A stretch of DNA of 31,776 nt from a virus. Position numbers and translations under genes: made by a program. Below the pieces are notes generated by a model. That model saw only the letters and a program-made list of their open reading frames with translations. It had not been told where the DNA came from and ran no database searches. Shown here one piece after another: positions 6,833 through 14,341 of this stretch (position 1 is the stretch's first letter; each line of letters opens with the position of its first letter). The stretch covers positions 1 through 31,776 of the IMG/VR virus record IMGVR_UViG_3300005663_000145; one strand, given 5' to 3'.

Positions 6833-7923
6833 ATTATTGCTTCATCATATCTTACCGGCTCATTGCATACCAGGCAATAATCGTTAAGATTAAGGTTAAT
6901 TCCATCCACTGCCATTGTCAACTCCCCATCGTCTAAGGTTTGTATTACCTCTCCATCCTCATTTAATACCTGCCCGTTATATTTCCGGGTAAATAATTGT
7001 AGTAATTCCTTTGCCTTATTACGATCATAAGCAGTAAATTCATTCAACCTTGATGTATAAAGACGCTCAGTCATTAATTCCATGCCTAAGAGATACCACA
7101 GAGCCGTAGTGAACGATTCTTTATTGTTACATACAAAACCGTCAAACGAACATATAACGCTCCATATCCCGCTTAACCCGAAAAGATCATCACCGAAAGT
7201 AATATCACTCGCTGTTATGGTGGTTGCGATAGTCGCCTGCGTGGCCCTTAACTCTGCGTTCCTGTTACTCCCGCCACAACCGTAACAAACCACCGTACAA
7301 CCGTCCTGAGACCTGTTAATTCCATTTCGTAAGTCGGTTACATCAAAGTTCACCCCCGCTAAAAGAGTGGCATCATAAGCTACAAACAGTCGCCTTTGCG
7401 TAAAAGTTTGGTAGATGTTAATAGTAGTCCAGCCGATTGCTGAAGGTGCGGGAACCGCCTGGGTAAAAAGTTCTGTTCCCGTTAGAATGTCAAAGACCTT
7501 TATAGTGGTGGCATTTGTAGATGTAAAGTATAGAGATAAAGTTTGAATGTAGATCGTCTCTAAATTAGAATAAGCAAAATTATCATCGGTACGATCAAGT
7601 TCTAAAGTAAACCCACGATATTCTGCTACTGCCGGTGTCGTAGAAGTGGTGTCAATATCTCTTTCAAGATCAATGCTTTGGGTGATGTTCTTTAACTTGT
7701 AGCGTTCCTTAAATTCAGCGTTAATGTCTGTTTTAAACTTCCTTATGGCTCTTTCCTGTACATCGTCCCATACCCCGTTGAAATCAACTTGCTGTTCGTC
7801 AGCGAGCTTGTCAATCATTTCCAACTCTATTCCCGGAAGTTGGTTAATGAATATACCACTGTTAGGGGTTGTCGTAGTGCAGCCCTCAACTCCAATATGT
7901 CCCGTTAAACAGTTTAAACTCAT
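6829..7923 (-). CDS. cysteine-rich structural protein after the major capsid gene
   Basis: The 364-residue product starts MSLNCLTGHIGVEGC, contains further Cys (VVCYGCGG near residue 214, CSFDGFVCNN near 260, CLVCNEPVRYD at the C-terminus) and a predicted beta-sandwich middle (residues 95-210). It is the first gene after the capsid terminator at 7931-7976 and precedes the head-tail completion genes. It could be a head-tail connector or a decoration protein. The C-terminal CLVC with the internal CYGC could form a zinc or disulfide-linked site. No family is recognised. Confidence 0.65.
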   Translation of the reverse strand: MSLNCLTGHIGVEGCTTTTPNSGIFINQLPGIELEMIDKLADEQQVDFNGVWDDVQERAIRKFKTDINAEFKERYKLKNITQSIDLERDIDTTSTTPAVAEYRGFTLELDRTDDNFAYSNLETIYIQTLSLYFTSTNATTIKVFDILTGTELFTQAVPAPSAIGWTTINIYQTFTQRRLFVAYDATLLAGVNFDVTDLRNGINRSQDGCTVVCYGCGGSNRNAELRATQATIATTITASDITFGDDLFGLSGIWSVICSFDGFVCNNKESFTTALWYLLGMELMTERLYTSRLNEFTAYDRNKAKELLQLFTRKYNGQVLNEDGEVIQTLDDGELTMAVDGINLNLNDYCLVCNEPVRYDEAII

Positions 7924-7930
7924 ATTTTTT

Positions 7931-7976
7931 AAAAAACCCTCTTACCCCAAACCTAAAGGCAGAGATAAGAGGGTTT
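7931..7976 (-). terminator. terminator directly after the major capsid gene
   Basis: Read leftward, an 11-bp perfect stem (AAACCCTCTTA, 7976-7966, with TAAGAGGGTTT, 7944-7934) has a 21-nt loop and runs into TTTTTT (7936-7931). It begins 20 nt after the capsid stop and ends 8 nt before the next start codon. It probably reduces transcription into the downstream genes so that capsid protein is made in excess. Confidence 0.85.
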
Positions 7977-7995
7977 AGAAATTTGTTACTGAATT

Positions 7996-9105
7996 TTATA
8001 CGTTGGTAAAGTTGTACCTGTAAGTACCCCTGTTACCTGTTAACCTGTCTGTTGCCCTGTAAGCTCCCGGATTTATCAAGTGTAATCCGCACTCTTTAGA
8101 GATTATCAGAGACCAGCCCTTACTTACTGTGGTTGATGTACCATAATAAGCATCTGTTTCAGTTGTCGGACATGGGCGATAAATTAATTGAGCGTCAAAC
8201 TCTACCATCCTTACCCTGTCGCTTACCTGCATAGGTAAGAAGAAAGTAAAGAAGAAATCAGCCCCTTTTAATCCACCTTTGAAACCCTTGTAGTTCATAT
8301 ATTCTACCAACTGAGCGCTTTCTGGCTCAAGCACGAGCGACTCGTTTGCGCCCAGCGCCACCGCTACACGGGGGTCTTGGAAAAACTCAAATCCGTTAGC
8401 CAAAATAGGTGTGTTCATTCCTGATTGGTCAAGACCTTTAGCTTGTTGCTGGAGCATGTGATTATGAATTAGTCCAGTACCTACCATCTTGGGTTTACCG
8501 GTACTTTCGTTTAGGTCATAATCTGTCAACACCTGTGTCAATCCCTGGTTCAAAGGGTTGTTAGTAGTATTCAGAACAAGGTTAATGTTTTGAGCAGCGT
8601 TATTACCTGACCTTTGGTTTACACCGATGCCGGCTGCCTGAAGCACCCACAAGTCCTGATTGATCGCTGAAAGCAAAGCGTCTGCACCCGTTTTAATAGA
8701 AGTTAAAAACTCATCCATTAAAGGTGTTGACGGAGTGCCTACGTTAGCTGAGGCACTTGCTTGCGTTGGATAGAGGGCGATTGTTTCGTCCTCAATGTGA
8801 ATACCCAACTGTCGATAAATACCCAAAGCTACTGTACGCTCCTGGTAAACAGGTACGTTGGTTTGGTCGCAACTGCGAGTAGTGTCGGTATGAGCGACAT
8901 TAAAGCGTTGCCTTGATTTGATAATTACTGTACGCCTGTGTCCTTCATTAGCGGGGTCGTTTAACCTTACGACCTTAGCGTTTTTGTTAGACAATAGCAT
9001 ATTGAGATAACCCTGCCAGTTAAGTTTAAATTCGGGGGTATTCTCTACTGTGATTTTTGCGACATGCTTGGTTAAGCTGTCGGCAAATCCTAATCCTCCT
9101 GCCAT
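7996..9105 (-). CDS. major capsid protein
   Basis: The 369-residue protein follows a scaffold-like gene by 6 nt and is itself followed by a strong terminator, the usual context of the major head subunit. It has features of phage capsid proteins of Bacteroidota phages: GGLGFADSLTKHVAKITVEN at the start, an extended N-arm, an IEDETIALYPTQA segment, and a C-terminal RMVEFDAQLIYRPCPTT followed by a beta-rich end (GTYRYNF). No maturation protease is seen nearby. HK97 fold is expected but not shown by sequence alone. Confidence 0.8.
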   Translation of the reverse strand: MAGGLGFADSLTKHVAKITVENTPEFKLNWQGYLNMLLSNKNAKVVRLNDPANEGHRRTVIIKSRQRFNVAHTDTTRSCDQTNVPVYQERTVALGIYRQLGIHIEDETIALYPTQASASANVGTPSTPLMDEFLTSIKTGADALLSAINQDLWVLQAAGIGVNQRSGNNAAQNINLVLNTTNNPLNQGLTQVLTDYDLNESTGKPKMVGTGLIHNHMLQQQAKGLDQSGMNTPILANGFEFFQDPRVAVALGANESLVLEPESAQLVEYMNYKGFKGGLKGADFFFTFFLPMQVSDRVRMVEFDAQLIYRPCPTTETDAYYGTSTTVSKGWSLIISKECGLHLINPGAYRATDRLTGNRGTYRYNFTNV

Positions 9106-9111
9106 AATATT

Positions 9112-10056
9112 TTAAGATTGTGCGGGCTGTGCTTCACCCAACGTTTGTAATGACCCAACGTGTTCTATGGCAATCCTGCTCGCTTCCGTATTGTCAAGCT
9201 TCCCGTTACCTGCTGGTGCAGGTGGAACTGCTGGAGTTCCGGGAGTTGGTGGAGTGAGAGGAGTGTCGGACACTTTGAGTAACTTATGCTCTGCGAGTAC
9301 CGCATCAGCCAAATCTTTTGGAGTTACTTCTTTGTTGTCTTTGAAATATTTGGTATAATCACCGTTTTCAAGTTTGGTTTTTAGTACCAAATTTCCATTG
9401 TCATTGACAACCTCTACTCCCAATTTTGTAAGTTCACTGTTAAACAGCGATGAAGCTGTTAATATATTTACGTCTTTAGAAACATCTAAAGCGTAATCAT
9501 AATTTGAAAATAAACTGTTTTTGTGTAAGTCAAGTATCTTGTTTTCGTAGCTGTCAACCTTAGCTTGGTGGTCGGTTGAAGATACGGTACTTTCTCTAAG
9601 TCCTGAGAGTTCACCGTTCAGGTCGTCAATAGTTTTCTGAAGCTCTGCCTTTGCGCCCTTGTCATCTGTTGTGCCTTTGGACTCTTCCAATGTTTTAATA
9701 GCGGCTGCATGTGCCTCTGAAACATGTTTAGCAAACAAATCCATACGGTTGTAAGTTCCTTTAGTAGTTTTCAAAGTTTCTATGAAAGTGTCATCGGCAT
9801 TAAAGATGTCTTTCGCTAACGCTCCGAGTTTGTCATCCACAGCATTAAGCGATTCAGCTTTTAACTTATTGACTATCTCAGGGTTGTTCAAAGCAGCGTC
9901 CATTGTCATAAGTTTGCTTAGAATTGCTGTCGAAAAATCGTCAGCAACTTCGGCTGTCGCTACCTCTTTAACTGCTAATAATTTGACAAGGTGTTCGTTA
10001 TCTTCGGGCACACCTGCCATTTTCGCTAATGAGTTTATAAATTCTCCTGCTAACAT
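9112..10056 (-). CDS. capsid scaffolding protein
   Basis: The 314-residue acidic, helical protein sits directly upstream of the major capsid gene. It has long coiled-coil stretches (residues 125-185, including KAELQKTIDDLNGELSGL), a low-complexity Pro-rich linker (PLTPPTPGTPAVPPAPAG near residue 265) and a short C-terminal tail likely to bind capsid subunits. This layout is that of phage scaffolds, which guide procapsid assembly and are removed. The start is the only nearby ATG. Confidence is from composition plus position. Confidence 0.75.
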   Translation of the reverse strand: MLAGEFINSLAKMAGVPEDNEHLVKLLAVKEVATAEVADDFSTAILSKLMTMDAALNNPEIVNKLKAESLNAVDDKLGALAKDIFNADDTFIETLKTTKGTYNRMDLFAKHVSEAHAAAIKTLEESKGTTDDKGAKAELQKTIDDLNGELSGLRESTVSSTDHQAKVDSYENKILDLHKNSLFSNYDYALDVSKDVNILTASSLFNSELTKLGVEVVNDNGNLVLKTKLENGDYTKYFKDNKEVTPKDLADAVLAEHKLLKVSDTPLTPPTPGTPAVPPAPAGNGKLDNTEASRIAIEHVGSLQTLGEAQPAQS

Positions 10057-10077
10057 AATATATGGGTTTGTTGGTTA

Positions 10078-10449
10078 CTATAACAATTCATTAAGGCGCT
10101 CTCTCGCTGCATCTTTTACCGTTTTACGGGCTTCGCCTTTCATTACAATTCCGATTTCTTCAATAGTTCGTTTTGGCTTGTTAATCCATTCGATAAGTTC
10201 TCCTGCTGTTACCTTATTGTCTTTTAATATCTTGCCTAATAGGGATGCTTTGGTGTTTACAGGGGTGGCTACTTTCGGTGCAGGGGCTTCCGGTTGGTTG
10301 ACGGCTGGTGCTGTCTTTGGATATTCAACCCTGATAATATCCTTCTCCATTTGTCGCATTGTGTCGGCTAAGTGTATGCGAGGGGTTACATAAGAAAGTC
10401 CCTCTTTGGGGTAAATTCGCACTTGATCGGGTGCTAATGTTTCAGGCAT
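10078..10449 (-). CDS. small Pro/Ala-linker protein upstream of scaffold
   Basis: The 123-residue protein has an N-terminal part (residues 1-45) likely to be folded, a Pro/Ala-rich linker (TAPAVNQPEAPAPKVATP) and a basic helical C-terminal region (residues 80-123). It is the first gene of the capsid block and lies directly downstream of the accessory region. It may be a second scaffold or internal head protein. No family is recognised. A divergent promoter region lies immediately upstream. Confidence 0.65.
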   Translation of the reverse strand: MPETLAPDQVRIYPKEGLSYVTPRIHLADTMRQMEKDIIRVEYPKTAPAVNQPEAPAPKVATPVNTKASLLGKILKDNKVTAGELIEWINKPKRTIEEIGIVMKGEARKTVKDAARERLNELL

Positions 10450-10477
10450 GGGATAAGTTTTTATTGATTATTTACGT

Positions 10478-10485
10478 CAAAAATA
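10478..10485 (-). promoter_or_regulatory. promoter for the scaffold/capsid block
   Basis: On the minus strand TATTTTTG fits TAnnTTTG; a TTTG at 10512-10509 could be the -33 element although the 23-nt spacing is long. It would start transcription near 10471, about 22 nt upstream of the start at 10449. It lies back to back with the plus-strand promoter at 10498-10527, with overlapping elements. Confidence 0.4.
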
Positions 10486-10497
10486 TAATTAAAGTTG

Positions 10498-10527
10498 TTT
10501 GTTTTTAACAAAATAGGTGTATATTTG
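10498..10527 (+). promoter_or_regulatory. strong Bacteroidota promoter of the mini-gene operon
   Basis: The -33 TTTG (10498-10501) and -7 TATATTTG (10520-10527) are 18 nt apart and both match the Bacteroidota sigma consensus. The first start codon (10547) follows about 13 nt after the expected transcription start, so the leader is very short. Confidence 0.75.
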
Positions 10528-10546
10528 CGGTAATTACTGTTAAAAA

Positions 10547-10717
10547 ATGCAACGAGCAAGCATAAAAGAATGTTCTACATATACCGTCCAGCTTTGTAAA
10601 GCGGAGAAAGAAACGGTTAAACAGATACAAGACGAATATAGGGAAAGGACGGGTAACTATCTGTCAATCCCCAGAACAATCAAACAAATCATAAAAGAAT
10701 GGAAAACGACAAAATGA
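10547..10717 (+). CDS. 56-residue basic protein, mini-operon gene 1
   Basis: The frame from ATG 10547 encodes MQRASIKECSTYTVQLCKAE and then a basic helical region (KETVKQIQDEYRERTG, PRTIKQIIKEWKTTK). It lies right behind a consensus promoter and is followed by two overlapping genes. The basic helical composition would suit a small nucleic acid-binding or regulatory protein. No family is recognised. Its stop overlaps an ATG of the next gene (ATGA at 10714-10717), which supports both. Confidence 0.6.
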   Translation: MQRASIKECSTYTVQLCKAEKETVKQIQDEYRERTGNYLSIPRTIKQIIKEWKTTK

Positions 10718-10893
10718 TATTATTCTCTGACTATTTAGAAGATAAAAAAGAACTTAGAAGAAATATTGAAGGTTTGTTACATAGATTCCTTAATAAATAC
10801 CCTGTTAAGATAATTGAATTGCCTGTTAAATCTGCTCCGGGCCTTGGTGATACTGCTTGCATATTTAACGGAATTGAAATAATTGTAAAATAA
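10699..10893 (+). CDS. small hypothetical protein, mini-operon gene 2
   Basis: Two starts are possible: ATG at 10699 (64 residues) or ATG at 10714 (59 residues), which forms an ATGA overlap with the preceding stop and is perhaps the more natural one. The product (MILFSDYLEDKKELRRNI...) has an N-terminal helix of alternating charges and a C-terminal beta part ending FNGIEIIVK. No motif is recognised. It shares its stop with the next start (TAATG). Confidence 0.6.
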   Translation: MENDKMILFSDYLEDKKELRRNIEGLLHRFLNKYPVKIIELPVKSAPGLGDTACIFNGIEIIVK

Positions 10894-11066
10894 TGTTAAT
10901 AGTAATACAACAAAAAGGGGATAAGTGGCACGTAGTTTATACGCTAAACGGAAAAGTCCTAAGCGTGTTGCATGACACTTGGGATGAGTTACTAAAGGAA
11001 TTATCTAATAAAGAAACCATTGAAAAGGCCCTTACTTCACACTCGAATACCGATAATGATAAATAG
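10893..11066 (+). CDS. 57-residue hypothetical protein, mini-operon gene 3
   Basis: The frame starts at the ATG in TAATG (10893) and encodes MLIVIQQKGDKWHVVYTLNG, a beta-hairpin-like start, followed by a helix (TWDELLKELSNKETIEKAL). It ends TSHSNTDNDK. It is convergent with the glycosyltransferase gene 11583-11032 and overlaps its last 35 nt, so the two transcripts are antisense to each other at their ends. The family is unknown. Confidence 0.55.
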   Translation: MLIVIQQKGDKWHVVYTLNGKVLSVLHDTWDELLKELSNKETIEKALTSHSNTDNDK

Positions 11067-11583
11067 GTCGGTCAATCATTTCCTCTGTAACCAATAGCCC
11101 TGAATTTCTGATTTGCAAAGCCCAGTCAGTATCTTCGCCATGATTGGTTTCGGGAAATCTGAATTGTTTGGCTATACTTGACCGGATAGGGTTAAGGTGG
11201 TTAGGTGGTCGGTAAAAGATATTACATTGTTCAAAATAGCCCCAATGTCTTAGAGAGTGTTCAAATCTTTTCTTATTAAACCCGTCTGTGTTCATTATGC
11301 CTATCATCTGTACAACGTCAGGATTTGTTTCAAGGGCTTTTAAAATGATGCTTATGTACTCTTTATCTATCCAGTCATCATCGTCCACATAACAAAGCCA
11401 TTCGCCTTTAGCATGATCTAAAAGCCAGTTACGTTTCTCTCCTATGCTCATTTCTCCGGCATCGCATTTAGATAGTACCTGTACGTCAACCCCCTCTGTT
11501 TGACTGTTTAACTCTGCCATTAAAACCTTAAACCGGGTTTCTCGCTTCTCTATCGTACAAATAAGGACGGAAAACTGAATCAT
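11032..11583 (-). CDS. GT-A fold (GT2-like) glycosyltransferase
   Basis: The 183-residue protein has the GT-A pattern: a beta-strand start (FSVLICTIEKR), a SIGEKRN motif at 47-53, a DxD-type site YVDDDDW (67-70, binds the metal and sugar-nucleotide) and a GEDTDWAL motif near 152, where the catalytic base of GT2 enzymes is found. It is shorter than most GT2 enzymes. It is a clear paralogue of the next upstream gene, sharing SIG-x-KR, GE-x-x-C-x-VDDDD and GED motifs. It is the last gene of the glycan operon. The sugar and acceptor are unknown. Confidence 0.82.
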   Translation of the reverse strand: MIQFSVLICTIEKRETRFKVLMAELNSQTEGVDVQVLSKCDAGEMSIGEKRNWLLDHAKGEWLCYVDDDDWIDKEYISIILKALETNPDVVQMIGIMNTDGFNKKRFEHSLRHWGYFEQCNIFYRPPNHLNPIRSSIAKQFRFPETNHGEDTDWALQIRNSGLLVTEEMIDRPIYHYRYSSVK

Positions 11584-12137
11584 TTTGCCTCTGTTATTTT
11601 GGGATCAAAGATATACGTATGTAATATTTTGTCTATCTTATATTGAGTTTTTGCTCTCTGCCACAGAGGTTTTAGCCAGCCGGAATCTTCACCGTACATT
11701 AAATCAGGGAATTTTACCCTTTTGCCGAGAGATGACTTCCATGCACAACAGATAAAGGGCTTGCGCTTTGTAACCTTATTGGGAGTAAATTGTTCGTTAT
11801 GGTTTTTTAGATCGAAATCTATTATCCCTTTCATGTCGCCTATGATCGCTCTCTGCTTAAATACTATCACATCGGGATTGCCTTTCATTCCTTTTAGTAT
11901 CTCTTTGATAAAGTCATCGCTTACATCGTCATCGTCATCTACAAAACACATATACTCTCCGTTTACAAGTATCTTCAGAGCGTCCCTTTTTGCCCCTATG
12001 CTTCGCTTTTTGTTGTCTATAAGCCCCAATACCTCTACGTCTTTAGTGGCTTGTTTATCTAACTTATTGTAAATCTTTTGAAACTTCTCCCAACGTGAAG
12101 GTATTGCGGGGATCAGGACGGTCAATTTTAGCGACAT
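11580..12137 (-). CDS. GT-A fold (GT2-like) glycosyltransferase, paralogue
   Basis: The 185-residue protein begins LKLTVLIPAIPSRWEKF, a nucleotide-binding start, then SIGAKRD (47-52), CFVDDDDDV (the DxD site, 67-71) and YGEDSGWLKPLW near 150. It resembles the neighbour downstream along its whole length, so the pair arose by duplication and may add two different sugars. It overlaps the next gene by 4 nt (ATGA) and the upstream FkbM gene by 10 nt. No membrane segment is present, so it would act on a soluble or protein-bound acceptor in the cytoplasm. Confidence 0.82.
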   Translation of the reverse strand: MSLKLTVLIPAIPSRWEKFQKIYNKLDKQATKDVEVLGLIDNKKRSIGAKRDALKILVNGEYMCFVDDDDDVSDDFIKEILKGMKGNPDVIVFKQRAIIGDMKGIIDFDLKNHNEQFTPNKVTKRKPFICCAWKSSLGKRVKFPDLMYGEDSGWLKPLWQRAKTQYKIDKILHTYIFDPKITEAK

Positions 12138-12709
12138 AAGATTATATTTTCACCATTACTATATATTTCCTTCCATCCCGCCATGTACGAATTGACCTCT
12201 TTTCGATATTGATAACTACATTCTAAACATATCATCCCAACACTATAAAGATCAATCTGTTTTAAGATGTCAATTCCCAGCCGGTCATTTTCTACGTCAA
12301 TGCTTACGAAGTTGAATTGTTTGTACTTGCTCTTTTTCAGCAAGTCATTCAAAGTATAGAATTGAGTAGGAACTTTGGTAAAAACAGAGTTGTAATTTTC
12401 AATCCACTTCTTTACATGGGCCGGGTCGGTAGAACTCAAAGCATCACCGTTAGAATCAAACAAATTAAAAATACCCGTTTTGTTACCGATAGCGCAATTA
12501 TACACTTCTACTTCAGTATCTTTGTAAAACTCTGCTAAAGTAGGATAACAGTTCTTAGACGGCTCAATACACACCCCTTTCCATCCTCTTTCATATAACG
12601 CCCGGACATTACTAAATATTTCAGGATGATATGATCCGATGTCTAAGAATACCCCGCTATCACCGAAGTAACTAAGGATATGTTTTTCTTCTTCTCTTTG
12701 GCTAAACAT
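12128..12709 (-). CDS. FkbM-family SAM-dependent methyltransferase
   Basis: The 193-residue protein has the FkbM pattern: VFLDIGSYHPEIFSN (motif I, residues 20-34), GWKGVCIEPS (acidic residue for SAM ribose, E49) and FVSIDVEN...DILK in the second half (post-motif). FkbM enzymes O-methylate hydroxyl groups, often on sugars of surface polysaccharides and glycans. It sits between a methyltransferase and two glycosyltransferases, so the substrate is probably a sugar added by this operon. It overlaps both neighbours (8 and 10 nt). Confidence 0.85.
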   Translation of the reverse strand: MFSQREEEKHILSYFGDSGVFLDIGSYHPEIFSNVRALYERGWKGVCIEPSKNCYPTLAEFYKDTEVEVYNCAIGNKTGIFNLFDSNGDALSSTDPAHVKKWIENYNSVFTKVPTQFYTLNDLLKKSKYKQFNFVSIDVENDRLGIDILKQIDLYSVGMICLECSYQYRKEVNSYMAGWKEIYSNGENIILCR

Positions 12710-13298
12710 TTTTTATTCCTAATTTATTAAATTGTGCTTTTGTGATAAATGAACTACTTTTAATCTTTTTGAGTACACAATATATGTTCCAGCCGTCCGT
12801 TGTGTTACCCATTGCCGGATGCTCTCCGAGTTCTATTATCTCATACCCCTGCGCTTTGGCTAAGTTTCTATAAAATTCCTCTGTGCAATACCAATGTCCG
12901 TGTCCTTTCCAGTTACCTGTTTTGGGGTTTTCTGAAATGATGTAACCGCCTGTTTTGCAGAAATTATATTTATTGAACCAACAATTATAAATATTCTTAA
13001 CGTGTTCGGATGTTCCAAAGTCGGTAACAATATCAAAATTTGACGGAGGAAATAATATACTTATATCGCAGAGCTTTTTCCATAATTTCCATTTTTTACC
13101 CAAATCTAATTTAAAAGCCCCGTCCTCTCCATTTAGGTCGATACTTATATGCTCAAACCCCATCTTCTCAAACATTGGCTTTGCGGGTTTGCCGTAGTCA
13201 TCCCCGAAGTAAATAGTTTGATTGCCTAATTCAAGCATCTGGTCGCCTGTTTTGGCGTACTTCATTAGCAGATCGTAGCTATATTTAGTTAATCCCAT
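12702..13298 (-). CDS. class I SAM-dependent methyltransferase-like protein
   Basis: The 198-residue protein starts with a helical segment, then MLELGNQTIYFG (motif I, E-x-G at 23-25), an acidic loop ISIDLNGEDGAF near 51-62 (SAM ribose contact D54) and NFDIVTDFGTSEHV at 87-100 (motif IV-like), with YIISENPKTGNW after it. The order is that of a Rossmann methyltransferase. The motif I glycines are atypical (one instead of three), so activity is not certain. The gene overlaps the kinase-like gene by 14 nt. The likely substrate is a glycan or nucleotide-sugar of the pathway. Confidence 0.72.
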   Translation of the reverse strand: MGLTKYSYDLLMKYAKTGDQMLELGNQTIYFGDDYGKPAKPMFEKMGFEHISIDLNGEDGAFKLDLGKKWKLWKKLCDISILFPPSNFDIVTDFGTSEHVKNIYNCWFNKYNFCKTGGYIISENPKTGNWKGHGHWYCTEEFYRNLAKAQGYEIIELGEHPAMGNTTDGWNIYCVLKKIKSSSFITKAQFNKLGIKNV

Positions 13299-13755
13299 TT
13301 GCTATTTCTTTTATTAAATCAGTAACAGTTACAAAATTATCATTAAATACATTCGTCCAGATGCCAAAGTCAATAAGATATATCATCCTGTTTTTTACAT
13401 GAATGTTTTTATGATGCGGGGGGATAGGATTGTCTTTGCCCACTAAATCCTGATGATAGATACTACATTTGTGTAGCGTTTCTTCGATCTCGGCACATTG
13501 TTTTTCCCAGTTCTTTGGCAGGTTTTTCTTTGTTAACGGCTCACCGCAATATGTCATCCATATAATTCTATCTTTACATATACTGACCTTTATAACTTGC
13601 GGAAAATGCTTTTTACCTTTAAGTAGTTTTAATGCCTTTATCTCATTCTCCCAATGTGATTTTATTTTCCTGTCGGCATATTTTACTTCGTCTGGTAAAT
13701 AAACCTTCTTAATAATTCCATTCTCCAAATATACATTTGACACCATTCCTTTCAT
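13285..13755 (-). CDS. miniature protein-kinase-fold protein
   Basis: The 156-residue protein has the core of the kinase fold: a β3-like lysine (IIKKVYL, K16/K17), an αC glutamate (ENEIKAL, E38), a hinge (RIIWMTYCGEPL near 63), the catalytic loop YHQDL...KNIHV (D103 and N117) and the DFG motif (D129-G131, LIDFGIW). No glycine-rich loop is clear and the C-lobe after DFG is very short (25 residues), so it is close to the smallest possible kinase unit. Such small lipid/sugar kinases (WaaP/Kdo-kinase, RIO-like) act on lipopolysaccharide cores or proteins. Here it sits in a glycan operon, so a sugar or a virion protein is a plausible substrate. Confidence 0.72.
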   Translation of the reverse strand: MKGMVSNVYLENGIIKKVYLPDEVKYADRKIKSHWENEIKALKLLKGKKHFPQVIKVSICKDRIIWMTYCGEPLTKKNLPKNWEKQCAEIEETLHKCSIYHQDLVGKDNPIPPHHKNIHVKNRMIYLIDFGIWTNVFNDNFVTVTDLIKEIANGIN

Positions 13756-14339
13756 TTCTGATAATGTATAAACGGTCTTATAAGTTCCCTGTCTCTGACC
13801 TTTTTGGATTCTATTTGAGTTAAATTAGTGTCTAAATATGAAGTTAAAGGCGACCAGTAGCTATTGGGTTCTTTGAGTGTAGAGTTTGGTAGGTGGTAAC
13901 CTGTCGGGTGTCCTTCTAAGAACAGATGACCGTTAGGGTTTAACATACTTATAAGGCATTTACCAAACTCCACCATTGGCATATCTGCGTAAATATGAAA
14001 GGCCAGGCAGAGAATTACATCAAATTTCTGATTAAGGCATTTAAAATCCTGATGTGCGAGGTTGCAATTAGTAATAGTATGGGATAGCATCTCCCGTACC
14101 CCTATGTCTATCTGTTTTTTATCGCTGTCTATTCCGAGATAGTGTTGAATATGCGGAGAGAGAAACACCCCAAAGAACCCCCTGTTGCAGCCCAAATCCA
14201 GCACTAACGAGTCCTTTGTAACATAATTCATTATGCCATAGTCCTTTACCCTGTCGGGAATAGAACGGTTGGCTTTGGCTGCTTCGCCCTTAGTACCCGT
14301 TTCTAAGCATTGATAGTCGGAAAACATATTAAATCCCAT
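13752..14339 (-). CDS. class I SAM-dependent methyltransferase
   Basis: The 195-residue protein has a strong motif I (LVLDLGCNRGFFGVFL, 45-60), LGIDSDKKQID (acidic residue D71), and DVILCLAFHIY at about 105-115, followed by a FLEGHP stretch. This is the Methyltransf_25-type Rossmann fold. It is the first of three methyltransferases in the operon and overlaps the kinase gene (ATGA at 13755-13752). A sugar or lipid O-methylation step is the likely role. Confidence 0.82.
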   Translation of the reverse strand: MGFNMFSDYQCLETGTKGEAAKANRSIPDRVKDYGIMNYVTKDSLVLDLGCNRGFFGVFLSPHIQHYLGIDSDKKQIDIGVREMLSHTITNCNLAHQDFKCLNQKFDVILCLAFHIYADMPMVEFGKCLISMLNPNGHLFLEGHPTGYHLPNSTLKEPNSYWSPLTSYLDTNLTQIESKKVRDRELIRPFIHYQK

Positions 14340-14341
14340 AG

